The notes under the pieces: generated by a model
Told to the model about the DNA's origin: nothing
Databases searched by the model: none
What the model saw: only the letters and a program-made list of their open reading frames with translations
Position numbers and translations under genes: made by a program
NCBI RefSeq assembly: GCF_013368755.1
Contig: NC_049563.1
Span: 1,984,001 to 2,048,000 of the forward strand
Direction: 5' to 3'
Source of the DNA: Talaromyces rugulosus
Taxonomy: Eukaryota; Ascomycota; Eurotiomycetes; Eurotiales; Trichocomaceae
Length of the DNA: 64,000 bases
Shown: piece by piece, positions 1-8,198 of the stretch
How the letters are laid out: each line of letters opens with the position of its first letter
How positions within the stretch are numbered: position 1 is the first letter of the stretch

Positions 1-898
1 GCTAGCGAAACTACGCCATCACGAACCAGCACTTCGGCATTTTGCCAAAGAACTGCCACAGGCAGCGTCAAGCAAACTTTTTGCAGCGTCTACTGCTGAG
101 CAGTGGAAAGGTCTAATGCTGGAATCACAAATTACAGAGCTCACCTCATCCACCAGCACTCCAAAAGGACTATGTGTCGGTCGAAATAGAGTAAGGCGTG
201 CTGAAGAAATCACAGACTTTGAGCGCTCTGTTAATTTAGATTCGATCGCCGCTCTCGCATACGAGCGGCGTGATCCGGAAAATGCAGAGCGCTGCGAGCG
301 TCTTCTCGTCAGCTGGTATGAGCAAAACCAAAGACAGCTTCGGCAAAACAAGCACAGCAGGGCTAGCCTTTTGATGCTCTGGCACTCTGTCTTCCTGGTC
401 ATACACGCAGACTTGGAAGCACTCGAGCGCGCCTGTGGACGAGATGGCGACAATGTCTCATGGAAGGCCACTCAGTATGCTCAAGAATGGGCCAATTCAA
501 CGGATGGAGTGCGCTGTATACTGCATGCGATACAGATACAAGCTCTCTTTCAAGCCATCCTCGTGGGTACCGAGCCTTTTATTCATGTCCCCATGTGTCT
601 GTACCACTGTGGGCTTGTGTGGTTCTGTTTCTCCAGATTTGTCCAAAGGGGACAGGCAAGGAGACTGGGTGATAGTTTCCAATTCCCGGAGATGGCCTTG
701 GTGGGCATTGATCGTAGTGACGACGATGTGAGGAACACGGTGCTGGAATACAGCGGTGGTCTGCAGGCAGGGCGAGCTGGTCTCAGCAGAGTCTTCATAG
801 TTATCGATCTTTTGCAGCGCATTGTCCATTGGAAGATCGCGCAGAGCTTTGCGACGACTTTGCTCACATTGGTAGAATCAGAGCAGGGCATCTTCTGA
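1..898 (+). CDS. C-terminal part of a C2H2-type fungal transcription factor (5' partial)
   Basis: The reading frame (frame 2) is open from the window edge to TGA at 896-898, giving about 298 residues with no start in view; the first ATG at 116 is internal. The segment LLMLWHSVFLVIHADLEAL, followed by a GRDG, a YAQEWANS stretch and a long hydrophobic helix pair, matches the C-terminal fungal transcription factor homology region usually found downstream of two C2H2 fingers. In such proteins the N-terminal fingers bind DNA and this region is regulatory; the fingers would lie left of the window. The class is recognised from pattern, not from a search, and the target genes are unknown. Confidence 0.7.
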   Translation, partial: LAKLRHHEPALRHFAKELPQAASSKLFAASTAEQWKGLMLESQITELTSSTSTPKGLCVGRNRVRRAEEITDFERSVNLDSIAALAYERRDPENAERCERLLVSWYEQNQRQLRQNKHSRASLLMLWHSVFLVIHADLEALERACGRDGDNVSWKATQYAQEWANSTDGVRCILHAIQIQALFQAILVGTEPFIHVPMCLYHCGLVWFCFSRFVQRGQARRLGDSFQFPEMALVGIDRSDDDVRNTVLEYSGGLQAGRAGLSRVFIVIDLLQRIVHWKIAQSFATTLLTLVESEQGIF

Positions 899-1422
899 TT
901 AATTTGCTGATAACATGCTGTAATTGATATATATGCTTCTCATTTTCATCAGAATAAAAATGAATGGGAATGGGAATAAGAAAAGAATGAAAATGAAAAC
1001 CGGAGATGGTGTTTGGTGTGGGCGGGAAGTTGGTTCATTTCCCCCGAAGCCACCCTCAATATATATTTTATTGTGCCAAGAATAGCCATACTACTAGTCG
1101 ACCGACCCTACGTCAAGAGAAGACCATGAAAGCTATGGTTACTTCACGTAGGAAAAATGGCAGTGTTATACCAGGTGTTCTTGAGCAGCAAGAAATAAAG
1201 GTGTTTGGAGAGATTCTGCGGCAGGCCTGGAAATTTGACAGTGATGGGCATGAAGGCGAAAAACAAAGCGCGTTTCTTAAAATCTCTTTGGGAGATATCT
1301 ACCTAGATTTTGGTACTGATCAACGATTAAAAAAATAGCCTAGTATTGCTAAAGCGGGATACTATATATACATAGTTTCCGTACGATCTATTCATCGGAG
1401 CATTGGCCGTACGGTCTAAATG
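899..1422. other. Intergenic spacer without a supported gene
   Basis: This is the 3' flank of the transcription factor gene and the upstream region of the tRNA gene. A 110-codon open frame at 1006-1338 has no recognisable motif, no introns and no family resemblance, so it is not annotated as a gene. Confidence 0.5.
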
Positions 1423-1630
1423 GACACTTTGGCGGAGTGGTTAACGCGGTAAGCCTGTCTGAAGCTGTCTAAAAGAGACTGAAACTAATATCATTCGTTC
1501 AGCTGGCCGTTAGTGTCTCCTCATCTTACCCCATAATTCTCACCACTAATGAATATAGTGCTACTGGATCACTTCTGATCTATAACAGCCAGTTCCTTCG
1601 GGAGCGCAGGTTCGAATCCTGCAGGTGTCG
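1423..1630 (+). tRNA. tRNA-Ser-like gene with a long insertion in the anticodon arm
   Basis: The acceptor stem GACACTT (1423-1429) pairs with AGGTGTC (1623-1629) and is followed by G73. The D arm (GCG/CGC, 1432-1447) contains an A box, and the T arm (GCAGG-TTCGAAT-CCTGC, 1606-1622) contains a perfect B box. A class II variable arm TTCC-TTCG-GGAG lies at 1593-1604. A T7 terminator follows at 1650-1656. G73 and the long variable arm point to serine. Between the D arm and the variable arm there are 144 nt (1449-1592) instead of about 19. Placing an intron at the canonical site after base 37 does not give a paired anticodon stem, so the anticodon cannot be assigned. It is either a tRNA gene with an intron of about 125 nt or a gene broken by an insertion. 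The intact promoter boxes and terminator favour a transcribed gene. Confidence 0.65.
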
Positions 1631-2239
1631 CAAATCCGCGAGGAATTTCTTTTTTTCTCTCTCTTTTGTGGGATCTTTCTTTCCTTATCAAAGGAGACCG
1701 CTTTTTGGGTTGTTGCAATCTGGCTTCACTTCAAAAAAGGGAGAATTACCCAGTGCTCACTTTTTTCCACGTCTGTCTGTCATTTATTTGTCACTAAGCT
1801 CGTATTAACAAGGTTGATCGGTAACCGGAACATTGTCTCCTGCTTGTGGCTACGTTATATCTGGCATTATTACTAATATAGCACTATATAATTACCAATT
1901 ATTACATATGTGATGCGTTTACTACATTTACTGCGTTTCAGCTTCGCCAGACGCCCCTGGTGGACATTGGACTCGATCGTGCGTAGCAAGGCTGTATTAC
2001 GCCGAGCCAACCGACCAACCGTGCGTCGGTTTAAATTGAATAAACTGCCCGTTTTTGAACTTGACTATAGTTGGTATGGAATATTCAAGGAACTTGAAAC
2101 TTTAGAGCTATTTAATGGCTATTTGAATACACATTTTGAAGAAGTCTGAGAAACAAAATACACGCATTCTCAGAAGACATTCGATACCATGACGTCATGT
2201 TGGTATCAATACAACGCGAATCTATTTAAAAAGTGCCAC
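1631..2239. other. Spacer between tRNA gene and small-gene cluster 1
   Basis: Apart from the pol III terminator at 1650-1656, nothing is supported here. A 79-codon frame at 1910-2149 has an arginine-rich start but no recognisable domain or intron structure. Confidence 0.4.
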
Positions 2240-2552
2240 TCAAGCTACAGTAAGTATATCCTTCTCGTCTACAACATCCGAGTGGCCTCCTTCGTGGGTA
2301 TCTCGAATCTTTTGAGAGTCATCCGTGTTAGTCATCTGTTGTGGTTAATGTAAGAATACATACAAAATATTGCCCAGTGAAGGTACCATCGTTGTCGAAA
2401 ATGACATCTAAAACAAGTCCTCTGTGCTCACTTGTTTGATCTGAAGAATATTAGTACCGCTTGACGTAGTTCATGGAACTGACCCCAGCGACAGACGGTT
2501 GTAACTTACCGTAGTACGGCGTGAATTGAACATATTGTCCTTCTTGATACAT
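2240..2552 (-). CDS. Small paralogous protein A (62 aa), cluster 1
   Basis: Gene model: complement(2510-2552, 2364-2440, 2240-2308), with GTAAGT and GTATGT donors and CAG and AAG acceptors. It encodes 62 residues beginning MYQEGQYVQF. The family pattern is GQ-x-V-x-F, then H-R-G-L-V-x-x-V, then G-x-Y, then a C-terminal E-x-D-I-L. Intron 1 is phase 1 and intron 2 phase 0; exon 2 is exactly 77 bp, as in four other members. There is no signal peptide and no membrane segment, so a soluble intracellular single-domain protein is expected. Its size and its alternating hydrophobic and glycine positions resemble SH3/Tudor-like barrels, but that is inference and the function is unknown. It is the most downstream gene of a same-strand run of four. 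Confidence 0.78.
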
Positions 2553-2820
2553 TTTACTGTGTGGTTTCAGACTTTATTTTTTAATAACCATTCGACCATT
2601 CAGATTTCTCAAAAGTTAAAATCGAGGAGAAGAATCTCAAGGTAAATTTATTTACACACAATAGGAAAATGTTGCCGCTGTGCTGGGTCTTTATAAAATA
2701 ATTTCCTATATGGTGACATCATAACAATTTTGCATATGAAAGGCAAATTGCCACGAAAATAATATGATGACAGGGATTAAGAAACAATTAACCCAAGAAA
2801 AGGCATCTGGACTTTAATTT

Positions 2821-3105
2821 CTAAACACTGTATTCATCACCTGGCAGAAGAGGCCCAACGATATCCTCTTCACGAACAACGTACTCCATGCCGCCTGAGT
2901 TATATGTGTGTCGAACCTAATCCAGGACCCTTAACGTATGGTTCTAAAAGTCTAAAAGAGAAAAGAGACAAACCAGATATGCACCTGTGAAGGTATTCGT
3001 TGTATCGATAATGGGATCTAATATACGACCAGCTTCTTCATCTGGGGTGGCTTCTCCATTATAATTCTTATAGTGGATTAACTGCCCTCTGTTAAACAGG
3101 ACCAT
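2821..3105 (-). CDS. Small paralogous protein B (75 aa), cluster 1, lacks intron 1
   Basis: Gene model: complement(2974-3105, 2821-2916). The single intron (57 nt, GTTTGT...TTAG, phase 0) sits where the other members have intron 2. Intron 1 is absent at exactly the codon where it interrupts the paralogues: the sequence runs straight from the GQLIHYKNY block into the EEAGRILDP block. The last exon gives VRHTYNSGGMEY followed by V-x-E-E-D-I and a longer acidic tail. ATG at 3103-3105 starts MVLFNRGQ, which aligns with the starts of the other members. Function unknown; see the family finding. Confidence 0.72.
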
Positions 3106-3530
3106 GATTAAGGAAATTTTTGAAACTCCGGTAATTAAGGCTTGTTTCTTGTCAGTCAATCTAACATTGAAGGGGTCAAACTTTATTTATAACTCTATTT
3201 ACGTAATTCTTAGATCATACTTCACTTGATCACTACCTACGCTGCCATCATTCGAGGCAATTTAACGAAGTCAAGCTCATAATTTGATCGGAAAAAGGGC
3301 TTACTTTGGAAAAGTAAAACAAATATGAACGGTTCTATTGACCAAAAACATTTGCTTACTTTCAGCCAGCCGAACTGGGCAATACAGTTAGAACTTCGTG
3401 GGATCCGGGTTCTGGTGAATCACGTCACCAAAAAGATGTATCGTGAAATAACTAAGCGGCAATTTGCCGCAGGTCCAGTCTACTGGGCTTTGAAAGGCTG
3501 CTAAATAAGTAGCTGAGACTCTTGTATATT
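3106..3530. other. Spacer between small paralogues B and C
   Basis: AT-rich sequence containing the upstream region of gene B and the 3' flank of gene C. I see no further family member, RNA gene or repeat here. Confidence 0.4.
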
Positions 3531-3870
3531 TTATTTCAAGATAGCCACATCTAGTTCATCTGTGGCATGTCTCTCTTGAGAACCTGAAACGCCCTGGATC
3601 TTTGACCGGAGGAATTGGTTAGCGTTCAACCGGCAAATTTCAAATGCATATTAGGGATTAATTTGCTAGCAAGGATTCAGATATCGTCAGATATACTAAA
3701 TATTTCCCTGTAAAATGTCCCTCATGAACTTCTAGTATCTGTCCTACCCAAATGCTCCCTAGGCTCGTTTCGTAAACTGCTGGTGGTGCTTTTATTAACC
3801 GTGGAATGATCTCACCGTTAGGATCTTTGAAATTGACCAGCTGACCTCTGGGGAACCTGCTAGAGTTCAT
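3531..3870 (-). CDS. Small paralogous protein C (61 aa if spliced), cluster 1
   Basis: Gene model: complement(3816-3870, 3697-3758, 3531-3599). Intron 2 (3600-3696) has a GTATAT donor, a perfect GCTAAC branch site and an AAAG acceptor. Intron 1 (3759-3815, GTGAGA...CCTAG) is 57 nt long and free of stops in frame, so an unspliced 80-residue version is also possible. The spliced form fits the family better: MNSSRFPRGQLVNF, then WVGQILEV, G-H-F-T-G-K-Y, then a C-terminal D-E-L-D-V-A-I block. An ATG further upstream, at the end of a longer open frame reaching 3966, does not align with paralogue starts. Function unknown. Confidence 0.65.
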
Positions 3871-4167
3871 TATTACAGAGTCGGTATTTGCTTCATTATA
3901 AAAATCTGGCGAGTCAACATTTGGGCTCAATGTAAAGGTGACATACACAGGAGCAGGAAAAACCAACTGGAAATTTCATTGGTTTAAAATAATGGCCTCA
4001 TCATATAATCATCACTGCATAAGCACAGCATGCCGCTGGCGGCAAAATTTGAGAGTAGACAAACAAGTCTTCCGAAATCACCTCTTGCATTAGGAGGAAT
4101 GAATTAACAAGATATTGAAAGTGTGGGATTTTATTTGGAATCTTCGATGGGATCTTGAGCAGGTCAT

Positions 4168-4600
4168 TTATCGCTCTCTATCTCTATCTCTATCAATGTA
4201 TGCCTCGTGGATCGTCTCTAGCTTGCCAGATTCATGATTTGCCACCTAATAGTAGAGAAGAAATCGCATTAGCCACTTCGAATAGTATGGCCAAAGTAAT
4301 GCAGAATATTGATGAACGTGCCATGTATTTGTGCAACGCACTACCCTCGTTATCGACGATGACGGCCTCGACGGTACCGGTATTTTGAGATGATCTTTCT
4401 AGTTGATTGGCGGTCAATAACAGGTCCTCAAATTTCACTGTATGTCCTTTTTTGATTATCGGATAGACATGTCTGTCAGACCTACCATCCATCCCGGCAT
4501 AACTGATTGTCTGCCCAATGCTATACTTGGCAGCGGCGGCCGGTGGTCGAGGGAGATTCTCGAGAATCTTATTCATACTTGAAAATGGGCTATCGGACAT
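4168..4600 (-). CDS. Small paralogous protein D (89 aa), cluster 1, GC-AG intron
   Basis: Gene model: complement(4486-4600, 4322-4398, 4168-4245). Exon 2 is 77 bp and both intron phases match the family. Intron 1 (4399-4485, GTAGGT...ACTAG, 87 nt) is open in frame, so its retention would not stop translation. Intron 2 starts with GC instead of GT (complement of 4320-4321) and ends in TTAG; with a GC donor the reading frame passes cleanly into VANHESGKLETIHE. The N terminus has about 25 extra residues, including a proline/alanine-rich stretch, before KYSIGQTISY. The C terminus ends in a D-R repeat encoded by a GAGATA microsatellite. The unusual donor could mean a real GC-AG intron or an early pseudogene. 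Confidence 0.6.
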
Positions 4601-5283
4601 TTTTTAAAAGTAGATTTTCTTGTTTCTTCAAGACCTGGAGTGTATTAGGGAACATATTGATCGAACCGAGTTGGTTGTATTGTATGAGTGGTGCACCGCC
4701 TCTTCACATCTTGGCCTCCCGGAATAAACTTCCAAGACAGCTACGTACAAAAGTAGGGTGGGGAGCCACCAGAACATTTTTATGTAGAAGTACGAATTGT
4801 CCTCAGTAGCATTAGCAATGTAGACCAGTTTATTGTCTTTCGACTCATCAAAGGCTATTGTTGTCAGCTGAAACACGATGAAACGTGGGCTCAAGGCGTT
4901 TTACAAGCTAGGCCCTCAGAGCAAACAAAAGGACTCCATTACTATTATTGTGACATATGTAGTCAAACCACACCATTATGCGCTATTTGGCGTCAAGCTC
5001 CAACATCAATAGTGACAATAAGTGAGGAGGCTGGGAAGAATTAGGGCTTAGGGTTGGTGGGCGGGGATAGGCTGAGTCAGCAGAGGAGGACGTCACCGAC
5101 GACCCCTCGCTTTTGCATCATTAATTCATCGCTGGCTTGGTTTAGAAGAGAGAGTTTAGTCTTGTCATAAGCTACATAGGTAGGAGATCTAACACATTCA
5201 AACTGGCATTCAGCGCTGTAAAAGAGGCTTGTAGTCGCAGGCTACACCAACAGCTTCAGTATCTTTCTGATAGAGGGTTCGGC
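4601..5283. other. Spacer upstream of small-gene cluster 1
   Basis: It contains the probable promoter region of gene D on one side and of the flavoprotein gene on the other. An 88-codon minus-strand frame at 4628-4894 faintly resembles the middle of the small-gene family but lacks the G-Q start block and splice sites; it may be a relic. Confidence 0.4.
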
Positions 5284-6139
5284 ATGGCGAGTAGCAATCC
5301 GACCGCCTCGCCTGCCCCGTGGAAAAGCCTGTTTTTGGAGCATGTCTCTAAACAGGAAGATCCATATATGGCAGTGGCAACTGTGGAGCGAGATCCCAAG
5401 AGCGGCTCGTCGATTCCGCGTGTGCGATATTGTGGTTTTCGGGGCTTCTTCGGCGAGCTCAAGCTTCACCATTCGGCAGAGAAGCAGCTAAAAGAGGAGA
5501 ATGAACTGAACCCATCTTTGTATGAGTCTGATCTTTTGGCATTTACGACGGATGTGCGCATGCAGAAAGTCGAACAGTTTGGTGATTTTGAGGGAGCGAT
5601 CGAGGTGGTCTTCTGGGTAAAGGAAGTCATGGCCCAGTGGAGGCTGAGGGGAAAGGCTTTTGTAATCGGCGACGATGCGAACAAGCCCGCTGAGAGAGAA
5701 TCGAGGTCAGAGATTTCTAAAAGCCTCAGGAGAAAACCAAATCCCTCAGACGACTCAGAGGCATCTGCTGAAAACTGGACTTGGGAAAATGAAGTTACCG
5801 CATATTTTGCCAACCACAGCCCTATCATGAGAGGTATGTATACAATGCCTGCATCTGCGCCATTGTTGGGCGACGACTAACGATTATTCCCCAGGTTCTT
5901 TCAAAAACCCAGCACCTGGACAGCCCTTGAGCGAAGAGCCAACCGACCCCAACCTCAAGCTGGGCCAGAAAGTCACAGGGCTTCACGATGCCATTGCACG
6001 GGCTAACTTTCGAGTCGTAGTGATCCGGGTTGAAGAGGTAGACAGGCTGGACCTGACCCGCACAGAGAGGGCTGTTCGGTGGAGGATCTCTGATAGTAAT
6101 AAAACTGGGCAATGGGAAGAAGTGGAGTTGTGGCCGTGA
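5284..6139 (+). CDS. Alr4036-type FMN-binding (pyridoxamine 5'-phosphate oxidase-like) protein
   Basis: Exons 5284-5833 and 5895-6139 are joined across a 61-nt intron with a GTATGT donor, a GACTAAC branch site and a CCCCAG acceptor, giving 264 residues. The N terminus reads PWKSLFLEHVSKQEDPYMAVATV, then P-R-V-R-Y-C-G-F-R-G-F. Later come a SDLLAFTTDVRMQKV stretch and a EVVFWVKEVMAQWRLRG stretch. This is the split-barrel flavin-binding fold of the Alr4036 family. The C terminus ends WEEVELWP, the usual end of these proteins. The biochemical substrate is not established for the family; binding of FMN is inferred from the fold. It is a soluble protein with no signal peptide and is divergently placed relative to small-gene cluster 1. 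Confidence 0.85.
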
Positions 6140-6810
6140 TTCCAGCCTCCGGGGCGTTTGTGCTTCTCGTCTGAACAAGTTGACTGTATCCCCGATCCGG
6201 CAACGTGTGAGATGTGCCCAACCCCCCCGGCTGCCTAGAACCAATAATTCCTTTCTTTGACCCATCTGGAGACCTTTACCTGTATCTTCTCTCCATTTAA
6301 TTTGTCTGAATAGCCGCGCCCAGTCCATTCCTTTGACCTATTGTGCCGGCCGTCAAGCTTGGTTTCAGAAAAGGCTCTGTTTGAACGGCTTTTTCCGGCT
6401 GAAACGAAACAATTCAATTAATGTCGTTTGTTTTGTTCCCTGCCGGTTTTATAACTTGGGCCATTGAGACGCTCTTTGATGCAAGCCACAGGATTTCTTG
6501 ACAACCTGGTGGGCCCCATTGTTTACCTTCTCTCTGCCACAAAACACAAAAGACTCCACCGCAGAAAGGCGCGTTTGTCGTCTTTTGCTATTGTTTCACC
6601 TTGCTCTGTCTCTTCTTCAATCGTGACTTCCATAAAGTCATCTCCCTTCCCCTCCCATCTTGCTCTTCTTCTTCCTCTCCATCTTCATCATCATCATCAC
6701 CACCAACAACAGTCAACCGACCATCTTCCAATTTTTACATCAAAACCGTCCTCTTAACTTTCCTCTCACACGTTTACAAAACACGCCAATATTTCTTTCC
6801 AAAATCCATC
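6140..6810. promoter_or_regulatory. Pyrimidine-rich upstream region of the half-zinc-cluster gene
   Basis: The stretch from about 6540 to 6780 is rich in CT tracts and TC/ATC microsatellites (CTTCTTCTTCCTC, CATCATCATCATCATC), typical of fungal promoters and 5' leaders. Short open frames here are low-complexity artefacts. No TATA box was assigned. Confidence 0.4.
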
Positions 6811-7616
6811 ATGCCTTCCGACGAAGTTCCTCGTGCCCCTAGACCGCAGCCAGAATCATCTGCAGAGCCTTCAGCCTTTTTGGACAATAGCAACAATGTA
6901 CAACCCCCCGCCGCTTCAGCTCCAGCCAAGAAAGTAAGCAGCAAGAGCCACCGCCATCACAAACAGATGAATGCCAGTATGCTAACAACCGTGTTTAGAC
7001 ACGCACTCGCAAAGAAATCAAGCCCAAGTTCACCCCGGCCTGTGAAAACTGCAGGGTGAAGAAACTGCGATGCACCCATCGTCGTCCCATCGGTCAGGAA
7101 ATCGACACCACCAGTGTCCATGCAAAGCCCGCACAATCCGAGAAACCAGAAGGGCCTCGAACAAAGCGACTCCGTAGCACGCTGCGCAACCCAGGCCACG
7201 ATGACTTGATCGGATACGATACCGTGCCTGTGGCAGAGCCTGCTGAACCGGCTGCCCAACCGGGACGACAGGCCTTAGGTTTGCGAAAGCGCAAGCGCAG
7301 TCGTGATGAGGCGGAGGAGTCTGCAATTGGCATTTCGGCGAATCCCTTGATTTCTGGCCCAAGTCAGCCTGCGAAGCAGAGGCATGCGCCCCCGGCGGCG
7401 AATCGGAGATGGACTTTGCAAGAGATTAGTACAATTACATGGTGTGACACCATGGAGGAGAGATTCCGGCGACGATTGAAGACGGCCAAAGAACAGTGGC
7501 GCAGGCTAGGCGAGACAATCGAGATCGCACACGCACAGTTTGACGAACTTGTTGAGGATATGGACGCTATGGGGCATATACTAAAAGAGTGGGATGGAAA
7601 ATTCCCAGGCGCTTAA
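6811..7616 (+). CDS. Protein with half of a Zn2Cys6 cluster (246 aa)
   Basis: Exons 6811-6933 and 6999-7616 are joined across a 65-nt intron (GTAAGC...GTTTAG, branch ATGCTAAC). Residues 55-66 read ACENCRVKKLRC, the first half (C-x2-C-x6-C at 56, 59 and 66) of a fungal Zn2Cys6 DNA-binding cluster with its basic VKK. The second C-x2-C-x6-C half is missing: no cysteine follows until a lone one near residue 190. The middle is rich in R/K and P/A. The C-terminal 60 residues (from RRWTLQEI) are predicted helical and end in an acidic-hydrophobic segment. It may be a degenerate regulator that no longer binds zinc in the usual way. Partner and target are unknown. Confidence 0.72.
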
Positions 7617-8198
7617 CGGTGGTTTTTCATGTGTGGGTCTGATTATCATGAAAAGACATACAGGAGTCTAGGGTTGGAAGTTGCATATTGACGCTGGCGC
7701 TAGAGATTTTTTTGATTTACTGGGATTTGATACCATGTTTAGCGATTTTTTTATCTGGACGGTCTTTGTACCATCAGGATTGGTTGTTCAGTACTTGATT
7801 GAGGATTCATTTTGAGCGAGTTGGGTTTGTTTGTAACATGATTTTCTGGAAGAGAAAGCTCGGAAAAGAGAGAGAACTGTTTTGACATGAATATCGATGC
7901 TTTTGTGTGTTACCACTTCATACTGTGTGCTATTGAGAGTTTCAGATGCATAAATATTAAATCATTAATAGTATTGCGAATCCATACTAGAAAATACAAG
8001 TCCACTCACCGCCTAGCATTGGACGGGCAGAGCCGGGCGGTGAGCTCCCCGCAAAATAATCCGTCAGAAAAGAAAATAATTTCTCACCGCCCGAGCCTGC
8101 TGCTTCTTCGACCATCTCAACAACTTTTTCCCTCCCTTTTTTCTCTAGCACCAAGCCTGTATAGCCTGCATTCTTCGGACGTGCCATTTTTATCCACA
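7617..8198. promoter_or_regulatory. DBP7 upstream region with repeated CTCACCGCC motifs
   Basis: The motif CTCACCGCC occurs at 8005-8013, inverted at 8034-8044 (CGGGCGGTGAG), and again at 8083-8093 (CTCACCGCCCG). The last two form perfect 11-bp inverted arms 38 bp apart, 105-165 bp before the DBP7 ATG. A CT-rich tract follows from about 8100 to 8190. The reading frame is open upstream to 7887, but the ATG at 8199 matches family starts. Confidence 0.45.

Noticed and set aside
1006..1338. 110-codon plus-strand frame before the tRNA gene
   Set aside because: No recognisable domain, no homologous pattern, no promoter signal; length is possible by chance in this spacer.
1910..2149. 79-codon plus-strand frame
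   Set aside because: No domain and no splice structure; faces the small-gene cluster without family resemblance.
4628..4894. Minus-strand frame as a fifth member of cluster 1
   Set aside because: Only a weak match to the middle block; no start block, no splice sites, hydrophobic insert. At most a relic.
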